DNA of 33,977 nt from Hymenobacter persicinus (GTDB taxonomy: Bacteria > Bacteroidota > Bacteroidia > Cytophagales > Hymenobacteraceae), in the NCBI RefSeq assembly GCF_004167665.1, contig NZ_SEWE01000047.1, forward strand, positions 1 to 33,977. Direction: 5' to 3'. Shown here in pieces: positions 16,661 through 24,971 of the stretch. Position numbers and translations under genes: made by a program. The notes beneath the pieces are model-generated. The model saw only the letters and a program-made list of their open reading frames with translations. It made no database searches and had not been told where the DNA came from. Position 1 is the stretch's first letter. Every line of letters begins with the position of its first letter.

Positions 16661-18535
16661 CTAGCGGTAGCCGGCAGCCTGCAGGGCAAACAGCTCGGCG
16701 TAGCGGCCACCCTTGGCCAGCAGCTGCTCGTGGGAGCCGATTTCCACGAACTGCCCGTTTTCGATGACCAGAATACGGTTGGCCATGCGCACGGTGCTGA
16801 AGCGGTGGGAAATCAGGATGGCGGTTTTGCCCTGGGTGAGTTCGGCGAAACGCTGGAACACCTCGTGCTCGGCGCGGGCGTCGAGGGCAGCGGTGGGCTC
16901 GTCGAGAATCAGCAGCTGGGCGTCGCGCATGTAGGCCCGGCCCAGGGCAATTTTCTGCCACTCGCCCCCGCTCAAATCCACGCCCCCGGCGAAGCGGCGG
17001 CCGATGATCTGGTCGTAGCCGCCGGGCAGCTTTTTCACCACCGAGTCGGCCAGGCTCTGGGCGGCGGCCGACTCGATCCGGGGCTGGTTGTCCTTGTCCT
17101 CGATGCGGCCCACGGCCAGGTTCTGGCCCGCCGAAAGCTGAAAGCGCACGAAGTCCTGGAAAATCACCCCGATTTCCTGGCGTAGCTCGGCCGGATCGTA
17201 CTCGCGCAAATCGTATCCGTCGAGCAGGATGCGGCCCTCGGTGGGGTCGTAGAGGCGGCTGAGCAGCTTCACCAGGGTGGTTTTGCCGGCCCCGTTTTCA
17301 CCTACCAGCGCCAGCTTTTCGCCGGCCCGCAGCTCGAAATTCAGCTGGCGCAACGCCCACTTTTCGGCGTTGCGGTATTTGAAGCCCACGTTTTCGAAGC
17401 GGAACCCTTCCCGAATGGGGTGGGGAAACGGCCGGGCGGGCCGGGTTTCGTCGCGCACGATGCGGGGCTTGAGGTGAAAGAAGTCGAAAAAGTCCTGCAA
17501 GTACAAAGCGCCGTCGGCCACCGAGCTGAACCGGCTCAGGATACCTTCGAGCAGCCCCCGCATCCGGGCGAAGGAGCCGGCCAGGAAGGTGAGCTGGCCG
17601 ATGGTAATCTGCCCACGCACGGCCTGGCTGATAATGTAGACGTAGGCCGCGTAGTAGCCCGTGGCGCCCACCCCGGCGAAGAATGTGCCCCAGCCCGCCC
17701 GGCGAATCACGAGGTCCTTGTTCTTCTGGTAAAACTCGTCGGACAGCAGCCGGAACCGGTCAATCAGGAAGGGCGAGAGGCCGAAAATCTTGACTTCCTT
17801 AGCCGTTTCGTCGGAAGCCCCGGTCTGGCGCAGGTAGTCCAGCTCGCGCCGTTCGGGCGTCCAGCCGTGTACGAGCGAGTAGCTGCGCTCATTGAAGTGG
17901 GACTCGCCCAGAAACGCCGGAATCACGGCCACGAGCAGCAGCAGGAGCCAGGGATTGAAGGTGACCAGGCCCACGGCCAGAAAGGCCATTGTAATGGCGT
18001 CCTGGGCCTGGCTGAGCACCTGGGCCATGAGCACGGTGCGCGACAGGGTCTGGCGGCGGGCCCGCTCGAGCTTGTCGTAGAAAGTGCTGTCTTCGAACTG
18101 GTCGAGGTCCAGCTCGGCGGCGTGTTCCATCAGGCGCACCGAGGTGCGGTTGGCAAACAGGTCGCCGAGCAGGGAGTCGAGCAGGGCCACGCCCCGGCCT
18201 AGGGCGTCGGAGACGATGGCCAGGCCGAATTCCAGGGCTACCAGCGTCAGCACCGGCGTCAAGGTGCGGTCGGCGGCGGGCTGGCGGCTGAGCTGGACCA
18301 CCGCGTCGAGGATGAGTTGGCCCACGTAGAGCATGGCCACCGGCAGGGCCGCCCGCAGCAGGCGCAGGGCCACGTTGCCGAGCGTGAGCCCCGGACTGGT
18401 CTGCCAGATCAGGCGCAGAAACTCGGGCAGGTTTTTCAGGGCCGAAAATCGTTCCCGTACCGAAACGGCGGGCTTGCCGTCGGGGCGGGGCTTTTTGGCG
18501 GAAACGGCAGTTAATAAATCAGAGTACCAGGGCAT
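16661..18535 (-). CDS. ABC exporter, fused transmembrane and ATP-binding half-transporter
   Basis: A 624-residue half-transporter expected to act as a dimer in the inner membrane. Residues about 40-345 are the membrane domain with about six hydrophobic segments (for example 52-78, 94-115, 181-210, 283-303). Residues about 378-620 are the nucleotide-binding domain: Walker A GENGAGKT (412-419), Q-loop Q460, signature LSGGE (521-525), Walker B LLILDEP (541-547) and H-loop H577. All catalytic residues are present. The domain order and the GENGAGKTT form resemble exporters of the lipid/peptide/drug group; there is no peptidase domain. The substrate cannot be told. The start is the ATG at 18535. 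No partner gene adjoins: 144 bases separate its stop from the DUF4136 start, both on the minus strand. Confidence 0.93.
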   Translation of the reverse strand: MPWYSDLLTAVSAKKPRPDGKPAVSVRERFSALKNLPEFLRLIWQTSPGLTLGNVALRLLRAALPVAMLYVGQLILDAVVQLSRQPAADRTLTPVLTLVALEFGLAIVSDALGRGVALLDSLLGDLFANRTSVRLMEHAAELDLDQFEDSTFYDKLERARRQTLSRTVLMAQVLSQAQDAITMAFLAVGLVTFNPWLLLLLVAVIPAFLGESHFNERSYSLVHGWTPERRELDYLRQTGASDETAKEVKIFGLSPFLIDRFRLLSDEFYQKNKDLVIRRAGWGTFFAGVGATGYYAAYVYIISQAVRGQITIGQLTFLAGSFARMRGLLEGILSRFSSVADGALYLQDFFDFFHLKPRIVRDETRPARPFPHPIREGFRFENVGFKYRNAEKWALRQLNFELRAGEKLALVGENGAGKTTLVKLLSRLYDPTEGRILLDGYDLREYDPAELRQEIGVIFQDFVRFQLSAGQNLAVGRIEDKDNQPRIESAAAQSLADSVVKKLPGGYDQIIGRRFAGGVDLSGGEWQKIALGRAYMRDAQLLILDEPTAALDARAEHEVFQRFAELTQGKTAILISHRFSTVRMANRILVIENGQFVEIGSHEQLLAKGGRYAELFALQAAGYR

Positions 18536-18867
18536 AGGCCCCGGCTACGGCACACTTCGGGCCGAGGTTTGAGAGCCGCCGTTTTGGCAGGGAGCCAGGT
18601 TTTTCTCGGGAAGACGTGCGGCGGGCCGGGCGCCGTCTTTTCGACGTGCCCTGCACGCTGTCAATTAGGGCAGAGCAAGCAACTGCTCCGCTTACCGGGC
18701 TTTGCCTAGGTGTACTGCCAGCCTTTAGCGGGGTAGATTTAATGGGGCCAGAAAAGAACCCGACCTTGCATACTGTACCCACCGCTATAGTGAGCTATAC
18801 CACGCGTTCTGGGCCCCCTACCCCGGCAAGTCCTGCGCTCGTGGAGGCGGCCCGGCCGGCGTTGGCC
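18536..18867. other. 332-base intergenic region without a recognisable gene
   Basis: Lies between the ABC transporter start and the end of the sigma-operon secreted protein, both on the minus strand. It must hold the transporter promoter. A short dyad, TATAG-TGAG-CTATA, is at 18786-18799. Open frames on both strands here have no domain, signal or codon pattern that I would call coding. Confidence 0.5.
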
Positions 18868-19497
18868 TCAGTACGGGCTCTTGCTGGTCTGCGCATCGGC
18901 GGGCAGCGCGAAGAGCGAGTTGCTGAGCTTGAGGGGGTGCACCCCAGTCGCCACGCTTTCCATGCTAAACTGAGGGGTCTCAATCACCGTCTTCAGGGGG
19001 ACCGCGCCGGCTTTGGAGAGGTAAGCATACCAGTTGCCGAAACGGTGCGCTTTGTACAGGGCCTGGTCCAGCGGCAGCCGTGGGCTGAAGTAGTATTTCT
19101 GCACCCCGCTTCGGCAAACCAGGGTTAACTCGTCGCATGTATACCCCATAATCTCGGTGGCGCCTTTGCGAAGCGTCGTGCTCAACACGCTGTCGGGGTT
19201 GGAGGCGGCGTCATTCCAGAGCAGCCTCTCAGAGCTGGCGAATTTACTGTACAGCTTGTTTTCGCTGTTGCGGTATAACTGCCAGACCAGCTGGGTTCCG
19301 TTGAGCTCTGACCGGTAATCCCCGGCTTTGGTGTACCAGTTCTGTACCTCGCCCATCATGGCGGTGAGCTGCCCGTCGGAGAGGCCAGCCGTTTTGCTCC
19401 GGTAGGTGTTGCGGTAAACGATTTTGCCCTCAAAGTTCTGGGCCTGGGCGACCAGGCAGCTAACGGCCAAGGCAAGGGTAAGTAGGAGCTGTTTCAT
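18868..19497 (-). CDS. Secreted protein of unknown function (DUF4412/GLPGLI-like)
   Basis: 209 residues from the ATG at 19497. A clear signal peptide, MKQLLLTLALAVSCLVAQAQ, is followed by NFEGKIVYRNTY, a beta-strand opening typical of Bacteroidota secreted proteins with a LolA-like fold (DUF4412 or GLPGLI). The segment EIMGYTCDELTLVCRSGVQKYYFSP fits that group: a modification-state phrase, then a prediction of a cleft strand. The family assignment is by resemblance only. It is the last gene of a minus-strand set with an ECF sigma factor and a four-helix membrane protein, separated from the latter by 130 bases, so it may be a member or target of that regulatory unit. Confidence 0.75.
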   Translation of the reverse strand: MKQLLLTLALAVSCLVAQAQNFEGKIVYRNTYRSKTAGLSDGQLTAMMGEVQNWYTKAGDYRSELNGTQLVWQLYRNSENKLYSKFASSERLLWNDAASNPDSVLSTTLRKGATEIMGYTCDELTLVCRSGVQKYYFSPRLPLDQALYKAHRFGNWYAYLSKAGAVPLKTVIETPQFSMESVATGVHPLKLSNSLFALPADAQTSKSPY

Positions 19498-19627
19498 GAT
19501 GAATGTGGAAAGGGTTAGAAAGTGGTGGTATGTAATGAGGATGCTGACAAGGGGGGCGTTTGGTCGGGGTCGTGCGGGCCGCTGCTTGCAAACAGGCGAC
19601 GCGTCAACCGCTAGCCCCAAGAGTAAA

Positions 19628-20248
19628 TTAGAAGCCGGCGGGCTCTTCCAGTTCGCGCAGGTTGGCTTCCAGGGCCTTTATCCTCCGGAAAAAAACCGCC
19701 CGGTAGTACCAGTACCGGAACAGGAAAGACAAACCGGTCAGGGCGGCGGCCGCCAGGCAAGTTGCTGCAACCGAGAGGCCGAAGCCGGGGACTTCGAACA
19801 CCGCGTAGAAGGCCACCGGGGAGACCACCAGGAAAACGGCGTTGGTGACCCGGTAATATTTTTTAAATGCCGCCAGGATCCGGCGGAGCGCTTCCCTTGA
19901 GCTGGCGTCGGTATTCTCCGAGAAAATCTCCGCTTGTCGGCGGTAGCTCCACCCTGAGAATAGGGCGAATCCTACCAGGCTGGCGGCCAGGAGAAGCTTT
20001 ACGGCCAGCGTCCCCCCTCCCAGGCCCCGCTGGTATTGCCACCCCAGATACCCGACCGGCAGCAGCACCAGCAGGGCGGCATTCCACCGGCTGAACCGGC
20101 TCCAGAAGTCACTCTTATCCCGCAGCTCCCCCAGGGAACTGGTAGTGCGCGCGAGGATCCGGTCTACTGCCTCCCGGGTATGTCCTCCCTGTGCGGGCCC
20201 GTCGCTGCGAACGGCGCCCCAGCCTTTTTTGAATTCGTCCAGTTCCAT
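19628..20248 (-). CDS. Four-helix membrane protein, probable anti-sigma or accessory partner of the ECF sigma factor
   Basis: 206 residues. A soluble N-terminal part (MELDEFKKGWGAVRSDG, about 1-55) is followed by four hydrophobic helices (about 56-72, 82-100, 134-152, 157-180) and a short charged C-terminal helix (RRIKALEANLRELEE). In Bacteroidota, proteins of this build often sit directly behind ECF sigma genes, and the N-terminal cytoplasmic segment would be where the sigma factor is held. I see no zinc-binding HxxxCxxC anti-sigma motif, so the anti-sigma role is inferred from context. Its ATG follows the sigma stop with one base between (TAG-C-ATG), strong evidence for translational coupling. 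Confidence 0.8.
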   Translation of the reverse strand: MELDEFKKGWGAVRSDGPAQGGHTREAVDRILARTTSSLGELRDKSDFWSRFSRWNAALLVLLPVGYLGWQYQRGLGGGTLAVKLLLAASLVGFALFSGWSYRRQAEIFSENTDASSREALRRILAAFKKYYRVTNAVFLVVSPVAFYAVFEVPGFGLSVAATCLAAAALTGLSFLFRYWYYRAVFFRRIKALEANLRELEEPAGF

Positions 20249-20249
20249 G

Positions 20250-20729
20250 CTATGCTTTGCTTATGAGTGTCCTTAGTTGGGCCTTGATCCGGTTGAGTTT
20301 GAATCCCACGTTCGCCTCCGAGATACCCAGCACCTCGGCCATCTCCCGGTAGCTGCAGTCCTCCAGGTAGAGCAGGGTCAGGGCCTGGTCCACTTGGGAG
20401 AGCCGCCGGATGGCCCGGTACATGGCCGCCATTTCCTCGCTGGAGCCCCCCTCCACCGCCGGCACCTGGAATGCCTCGGGGCCCAGCTCGGCGAACCGCT
20501 CGCCCTTGGTTTCCTTCCGGAGCCGGGTAATCGCGGTATTCAGGGCGACCCGGTACATCCAGGTGGTGACCTTGGAGCCGCCCCGGATAGTGGGGTAGGA
20601 ACGCCAGAGCTGCAGCACGATGTCCTGAAAGAGGTCTTCCCGGTCTTGCGTGGCGTTGCAATACATATTGCAGACCTTCTGGATAAGGCCCCGGTGGTTG
20701 TCGAGGAGGAGGAGGAACTGCTCTTTCAA
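20250..20729 (-). CDS. ECF-family RNA polymerase sigma factor
   Basis: A 159-residue sigma-70 family factor with only regions 2 and 4. Region 2 is at about residues 10-72 (DREDLFQDIVLQLW, then TTWMYRVALNTAITRLRK, the -10 recognition and melting segment). Region 4 is at about 104-155, with the helix-turn-helix YREMAEVLGISEANVGFKLNR. The predicted start is a TTG at 20729: it gives the family N-terminus MKEQFLLLLDNHRGLIQKV, and I find no in-frame ATG nearby. A weak start would keep the level low. It is first of a likely three-gene operon with the membrane protein and the secreted protein. The signal it senses is unknown. Confidence 0.93.
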   Translation of the reverse strand: MKEQFLLLLDNHRGLIQKVCNMYCNATQDREDLFQDIVLQLWRSYPTIRGGSKVTTWMYRVALNTAITRLRKETKGERFAELGPEAFQVPAVEGGSSEEMAAMYRAIRRLSQVDQALTLLYLEDCSYREMAEVLGISEANVGFKLNRIKAQLRTLISKA

Positions 20730-20740
20730 GATGCTCGGTG

Positions 20741-20760
20741 TTTCCCGATTAGTCGGGAAA
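20741..20760. promoter_or_regulatory. Perfect inverted repeat upstream of the ECF sigma gene
   Basis: TTTCCCGA (20741-20748), loop TTAG, TCGGGAAA (20753-20760). It lies 11 bases upstream of the TTG start, so it is in the untranslated leader or core promoter. It could be an operator or a leader hairpin that shields the start. No T-run follows, so it is not a standard terminator. Confidence 0.5.
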
Positions 20761-21399
20761 AGCGGGGAATCCTTAGGGAAACCCAGGTTTTTTTTACCCT
20801 TGAGGGGGAAGTAGCGGGGTGATTCCCTGGTGTAGCGCTGGATTCAGGCGGATATGTAACTGGTTCACAGACGGAAATTGAACAATCGTTTTTTTGCCCC
20901 ATACCGGGGGCTCCAGCCCGCCAACCCCGCACCCTAGCACAGAAGTATATCGTCCTGGCGGACTCAAGGTCGGTGTACGGGCAGGTGATGGCGCGCCAAT
21001 GCTTCCGTTTGGTAGTAGCAAACCTTCAAGCTATACAACTTCCGAGAAGTGAAACGCTCCTTTTCCCGAGCCGCTGCCACAAGTTGCTCAGGGAGCCTCA
21101 ATTACCACTTTTGGCTTGATTTAGGGTTCAAAAAAACCGGCTCACGGAATCAACGTTCAGACGCTGCGCGCCGGCCTGCGGATCGTGCACTGCCTTCTCC
21201 CCAGAAAACGGCCGTTTGCCGGAAGGGCTTTTGGTCACTGATGCCGCCGTTGTTTTCCACTTCCGGCTCCTGCCGCGGGCCCGCCTGCCCGCCCTGCCCG
21301 CCGAGGAAGCGGCCCTCTGGCCAGATCGTTGGAAAAGTAGACCGGCCCCCGCCGGTTTTCTGCCGACCTTTGCCGGCCTTACCCGCGCCCTGAGTTGCT
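20761..21399. other. About 640-base region without a convincing gene
   Basis: Separates the divergent sigma operon and MFS gene, so it holds both promoters. It includes a run of eight T at 20789-20796 (eight A on the sigma-gene strand). Plus-strand frames at 21049-21393 and 21216-21419 and minus-strand frames at 20794-21021 and 21150-21485 are low-complexity (Pro/Arg/Ala) and match no family I know. It may contain remnants of a lost gene, but I cannot show it. Confidence 0.5.
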
Positions 21400-22587
21400 A
21401 TGCCCCCGTTCAAAAGTAGTGTGTACACCGCCGGCTTCTGGCTGATGTGCCTTAGCTCATTTCTGTTTTTCATGAGCTTCAACATGCTCCTGCCCGAGCT
21501 GCCCGACTTCCTGACGCGGCTGGGCGGAGCCGACTACAAGGGGTTCATTATTGCCTTGTTTACGCTCACGGCCGGTATTTCGCGGCCCTTCAGCGGCAAG
21601 CTGGCCGACACCGTAGGCCGGATTCCGGTGATGGTATTCGGCTCTTTGGTGTGCTTTCTGTGCGGCTTTTTCTATCCCTGGGTTTCCACCGTGGCGGGCT
21701 TTCTGCTGCTGCGCCTGCTGCACGGCTTCAGCACTGGCTTCAAGCCCACCGGCACGGCCGCCTACATTGCCGACATTATCCCGTATGAGCGCCGCGGCGA
21801 GGCCATGGGGCTGCTGGGCGTGGCCGGCTCGTTGGGCATGGCCGCCGGCCCGGCCCTGGGACCCTACATCACCGCGGCCACGTCGCTCAACACGCTGTTT
21901 TACGCTTCCTCGGGGTTGGCTTTGCTGAGTCTGGCCGTGCAGGGCACCATGACCGAAACTTTGCCCGCAGCCCAGCGGCAGCGCTTTAGCTGGCACCTGC
22001 TGCGCCTCGACTGGAACGAAGTGCTGGAGCCCCGGGCCCTGGCCCCGGCTACCGTCACGCTGCTGTGCCTGTTTCCCTTCGGCGCCATCCTGACCGTAAT
22101 TCCCGACCAAAGCCAAGTGCTGGGACTGGGCACGGCGGAAAAGGGACTGTTTTTCACCTGCTTCACCCTGGCCTCGCTGCTGGTGCGCCTCGTGGCCGGC
22201 CGCACCTCCGACCGCTACGGCCGGGTGCCGGTGCTACGCCTGTCCACGGCCCTGCTGGCGTTGTCGCTGGCCCTGCTCACGGTGGCCCATACCAAGTTCC
22301 TGTTTCTGGCCGCAGCCCTGCTGTTTGGCGTGGCCTCGGGCCTGAACTCGCCCACGCTCTACGCTTGGACTATCGATTTGAGCCACCCCGAGCGGCGCGG
22401 ACGGGCCGTGGCCACCATGTACATTGCCCTCGAAGCCGGCATTGGCCTCGGGGCGCTGCTGGCCGGCTGGATTTTCGGCAACGTGGCCGCCCACCTGCCC
22501 TACGTGCACGCGCTGAGCACCGCCACCACGCTGCTGGCCCTGGGCTACCTGATTTGGGGCGTTTCAGCCCGGCCGGTGGCCGAGTAG
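21400..22587 (+). CDS. Major facilitator superfamily transporter
   Basis: A 395-residue inner-membrane carrier with about 12 hydrophobic helices. The MFS motif A between helices 2 and 3 is clear (GKLADTVGRIP, 66-76), and its counterpart in the second half reads GRTSDRYGRVP. The first half also holds RLLHGFSTGFKPTGTAAYIADI and the GPALGPYI turn. The build is that of the drug:H+ antiporter-like MFS_1 group, but the substrate cannot be told. The start is the ATG at 21400. It is alone on the plus strand with 173 bases before the DUF3857 cluster. No regulator adjoins it. Confidence 0.9.
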   Translation: MPPFKSSVYTAGFWLMCLSSFLFFMSFNMLLPELPDFLTRLGGADYKGFIIALFTLTAGISRPFSGKLADTVGRIPVMVFGSLVCFLCGFFYPWVSTVAGFLLLRLLHGFSTGFKPTGTAAYIADIIPYERRGEAMGLLGVAGSLGMAAGPALGPYITAATSLNTLFYASSGLALLSLAVQGTMTETLPAAQRQRFSWHLLRLDWNEVLEPRALAPATVTLLCLFPFGAILTVIPDQSQVLGLGTAEKGLFFTCFTLASLLVRLVAGRTSDRYGRVPVLRLSTALLALSLALLTVAHTKFLFLAAALLFGVASGLNSPTLYAWTIDLSHPERRGRAVATMYIALEAGIGLGALLAGWIFGNVAAHLPYVHALSTATTLLALGYLIWGVSARPVAE

Positions 22588-22720
22588 CCCCGCCGCCGTT
22601 GGGCGTTAGGCCGACTCCGGGATTTTCTGCAGCTTTGGAAGGTTGTTTTTACTTTTTAGCTATTCGTCGGCGCCTACTGAGCCTTCTTACCTCGGCGCGC
22701 TTTTCCCGCTAGTCATCCGG

Positions 22721-22740
22721 CCGCTCCGGGCGGTTTTTTT
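22721..22740 (+). terminator. Possible weak terminator after the MFS gene
   Basis: A short stem, CCGC (22721-22724) with GCGG (22730-22733), followed by seven T. It lies 134 bases after the MFS stop and 21 before the next start codon. The stem is only four pairs, so this is uncertain. Confidence 0.35.
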
Positions 22741-22760
22741 ACCCTTATTGCTTTTTCTTT

Positions 22761-24689
22761 ATGCATTCCCCCCTTTACCGCCGGGTGCTGCTGGTCGTGG
22801 CGTTGGCCGTCGGCAGCTTCGGCGCCCGCGCCCAGGAAGCGCCCGGCCAGTTTGGCAAAATCAAGCCCCAGGACTTCACCGTGGCCAAAGCCGACACTGC
22901 CCAGGAGGCCGTTATCGAGTTTGATCAGGGCCGCTCCCGCATGGAAGGCGGCCGGGAAGGGTTTCAGGTAACGTTTGTGCGCACCACCCGCATCCGAATT
23001 CTGCGCAAGGCCGGCTACCAGTGGGCCACGGTGGAAGTGCCGCTCTACCGGGTGGGCGAAAAGATTGAGCGCCTGCGCGACGTGAAGGGCTTCACCTACA
23101 ACCTCGTGAATGGGGAAGTGGTGAAGGACAAGCTCGCCCCGGACGCCATCTTCAAGGAGCGCACCGACGAGCACCACGTGCGCTGCCGCTTCACGCTGCC
23201 CAATGTGCGCGAGGGCTCCATCATCGAGTTTTCCTACATCATCAATTCCGACTTCACCTTCAATTTGCAGGGCTGGCAGTTTCAGTACCCGATTCCGGTG
23301 CGCTGGAGCGAGTACCAGACCGTTATTCCGGGCTACTTCCGCTACAAGCAGCTCACCCGCGGCTTTCTGCAGCCCACCCTGCACGAAGAGAAAATCGTGA
23401 ACTATGGCACCCACCTGACCTGGCCCAGCACTGGCCTGATGCCGCCCCAGGAAGCTAATATTTCCACCCAGGCCGTCAGTGAGCGGTGGGTGATGCAGAA
23501 CGTGCCGGCCTTCAAAAAGGAGCCCTTCCTGACCACGGCCCACGACTACATTTCTTCGATTTTCTTCGAGCTCAACACCGTGCAGTACCCCAACCAGAAG
23601 GAACAGGACGTGACGGGCACCTGGGAGCAGATCAACGAGAGCCTCAACCGGGAGGAAACCTTCGGGGGCCGGCTCAAAATTGGCCCGCTGCGCCAGCAAG
23701 CCGCCTTATTGGCCGCCCAGTACCCTGACACGCTCCAGCGGGCCCGGGCCGTAATGGCGCTGGTGCAGCGCACGGTGCGCCACAACGACGTGAACCGGAT
23801 CTTCACCGAAACCACCCTCCACAATGCCGCCAACGTGCACCAGGGCGGCGTGGCCGAGGTGAATCTGCTGCTGGTGCAAACCCTGCGCGAAGCCGGGCTG
23901 CACGCCAGCCCCGTGCTGCTCAGCACCCGCGACCATGGCCAGATTCTGCTCGACTTGCCCCTGCTGAGCCAGTTCAACTACGTGGTAGCCCAGGTGCGCC
24001 TGCCCGGCCAGCCCGACGCCCTGCTGGACGCCACCGCGCCCGTGGCGCCCTTGGGCGTGCTGCCTGAGCGCTGCCTCAACGGCCACGGCCGCCTCGTTGC
24101 CGACAAGCCCGCCGAGGGCCGCTGGGTGGTGCTCAAACCCGGCCAGCGCTTTTTGCAATACACCACCGCCCAGCTAAGCGTGGATGAGCGGGGCGCCCTG
24201 CAGGGCACCGTCCGCTTCGAGCACGGGGGCTACGCGGCCCAGCAGGCCCGGGAAGAGCTGCTGGCCGCCACCCCGCAAACCTACGTGGGCCGCCTGCAGC
24301 AGCAGCACCCCGACTGGACAATCAGCAACACCACCTTTCAGCACCAGCAGGACCTGGAGCAGCCCCTGACCCTGGACCTCAACCTGCGCATTGCGGGCGG
24401 CGAAGCCCCGGCGGCCACGCTCTACCTGCCCCTGCTGCGGCAGTTCACCGAGGCTGAGAACCCGCTGCGGTCTGAGGAACGCTTCTATCCGGTGAGCTTC
24501 GGTTCGGCCCGGGAGCAAACTGCCGTGGTGAGCCTGACGCTGCCCGCGGGCTACGTGGTGCAGGAACTGCCCGCCCCGCTGGCCCTGACGCTGCCCAACG
24601 GTGGGGGCCGGTTTCTGTTTCAGGCCACCCAGACCAACCCACACTCCGTGCAGCTCACCTCCCGCCTGCAGTTGCTCAAGGCCCAGTAG
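22761..24689 (+). CDS. DUF3857/transglutaminase-like exported protein, paralogue 1, shortened by an in-frame stop
   Basis: 642 residues as read. A signal peptide (to about residue 24, ending GARAQ) leads to a DUF3857 domain (about 45-250; VTFVRTTRIRILRKAGY, FTYNLVNGEVV, EGSIIEFSYII) and a transglutaminase-like domain (about 280-440). In the position of the catalytic cysteine it has VAEVN (V367), so it cannot be a cysteine transglutaminase; the typical segment LREAGLHASPVLLSTRDHG is kept. The gene is a tandem paralogue of the one at 24972, alike along its whole length. A TAG at 24687-24689 ends it 28 codons before a second TAG, and the intervening codons still match the paralogue's C-terminus. 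It is read either as a slightly truncated protein or as an early pseudogene. Confidence 0.9.
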   Translation: MHSPLYRRVLLVVALAVGSFGARAQEAPGQFGKIKPQDFTVAKADTAQEAVIEFDQGRSRMEGGREGFQVTFVRTTRIRILRKAGYQWATVEVPLYRVGEKIERLRDVKGFTYNLVNGEVVKDKLAPDAIFKERTDEHHVRCRFTLPNVREGSIIEFSYIINSDFTFNLQGWQFQYPIPVRWSEYQTVIPGYFRYKQLTRGFLQPTLHEEKIVNYGTHLTWPSTGLMPPQEANISTQAVSERWVMQNVPAFKKEPFLTTAHDYISSIFFELNTVQYPNQKEQDVTGTWEQINESLNREETFGGRLKIGPLRQQAALLAAQYPDTLQRARAVMALVQRTVRHNDVNRIFTETTLHNAANVHQGGVAEVNLLLVQTLREAGLHASPVLLSTRDHGQILLDLPLLSQFNYVVAQVRLPGQPDALLDATAPVAPLGVLPERCLNGHGRLVADKPAEGRWVVLKPGQRFLQYTTAQLSVDERGALQGTVRFEHGGYAAQQAREELLAATPQTYVGRLQQQHPDWTISNTTFQHQQDLEQPLTLDLNLRIAGGEAPAATLYLPLLRQFTEAENPLRSEERFYPVSFGSAREQTAVVSLTLPAGYVVQELPAPLALTLPNGGGRFLFQATQTNPHSVQLTSRLQLLKAQ

Positions 24690-24776
24690 TCCTCGGCTGA
24701 GTACGCCGCCTTGCGGGCGTTGTACCAGCAGGCCGTGGCCAAATCCGGGGAGCTACTGGTGCTGCGGCGGCAATAG
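24687..24776 (+). other. Amber codon and cut-off C-terminal coding remnant of DUF3857 paralogue 1
   Basis: After the TAG the same frame continues for 28 codons to a second TAG (24774-24776). It encodes SSAEYAALRALYQQ then AVAKSGELLVLRRQ, which aligns without gaps to the C-terminus of paralogue 2 (YSAEEYVHLREFYN then LLLAKQAEKIVLKKK). The TAG aligns with a tyrosine TAC in paralogue 2, so one base change explains it. Confidence 0.88.
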
Positions 24777-24971
24777 CCGGGCGGCACTTCATCTTTTCTT
24801 CACAAACTGCTGGTGGTCTGACCAAAAACCAGCATCTTTGACGTCCCGTGCGCGTGAAAATCCGCGGGCGGCAACTGCTTTAGCTCCCTCTTTCTATTCC
24901 TTTATATCTCTGCTATCCAAGCCCCTATGGGGGAATGCTGAGTGGGTGATTCACCTTTAATTCCTTTTTCT

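Noticed and set aside
18616..19128. 170-codon open frame on the plus strand between the ABC gene and the secreted protein
   Set aside because: No signal, domain or codon pattern, and half of it overlaps the minus-strand secreted protein, which has a good signal peptide.
21049..21393. 114-codon plus-strand frame upstream of the MFS gene
   Set aside because: Low-complexity Pro/Arg/Ala, no family, and it lies where promoters must be.
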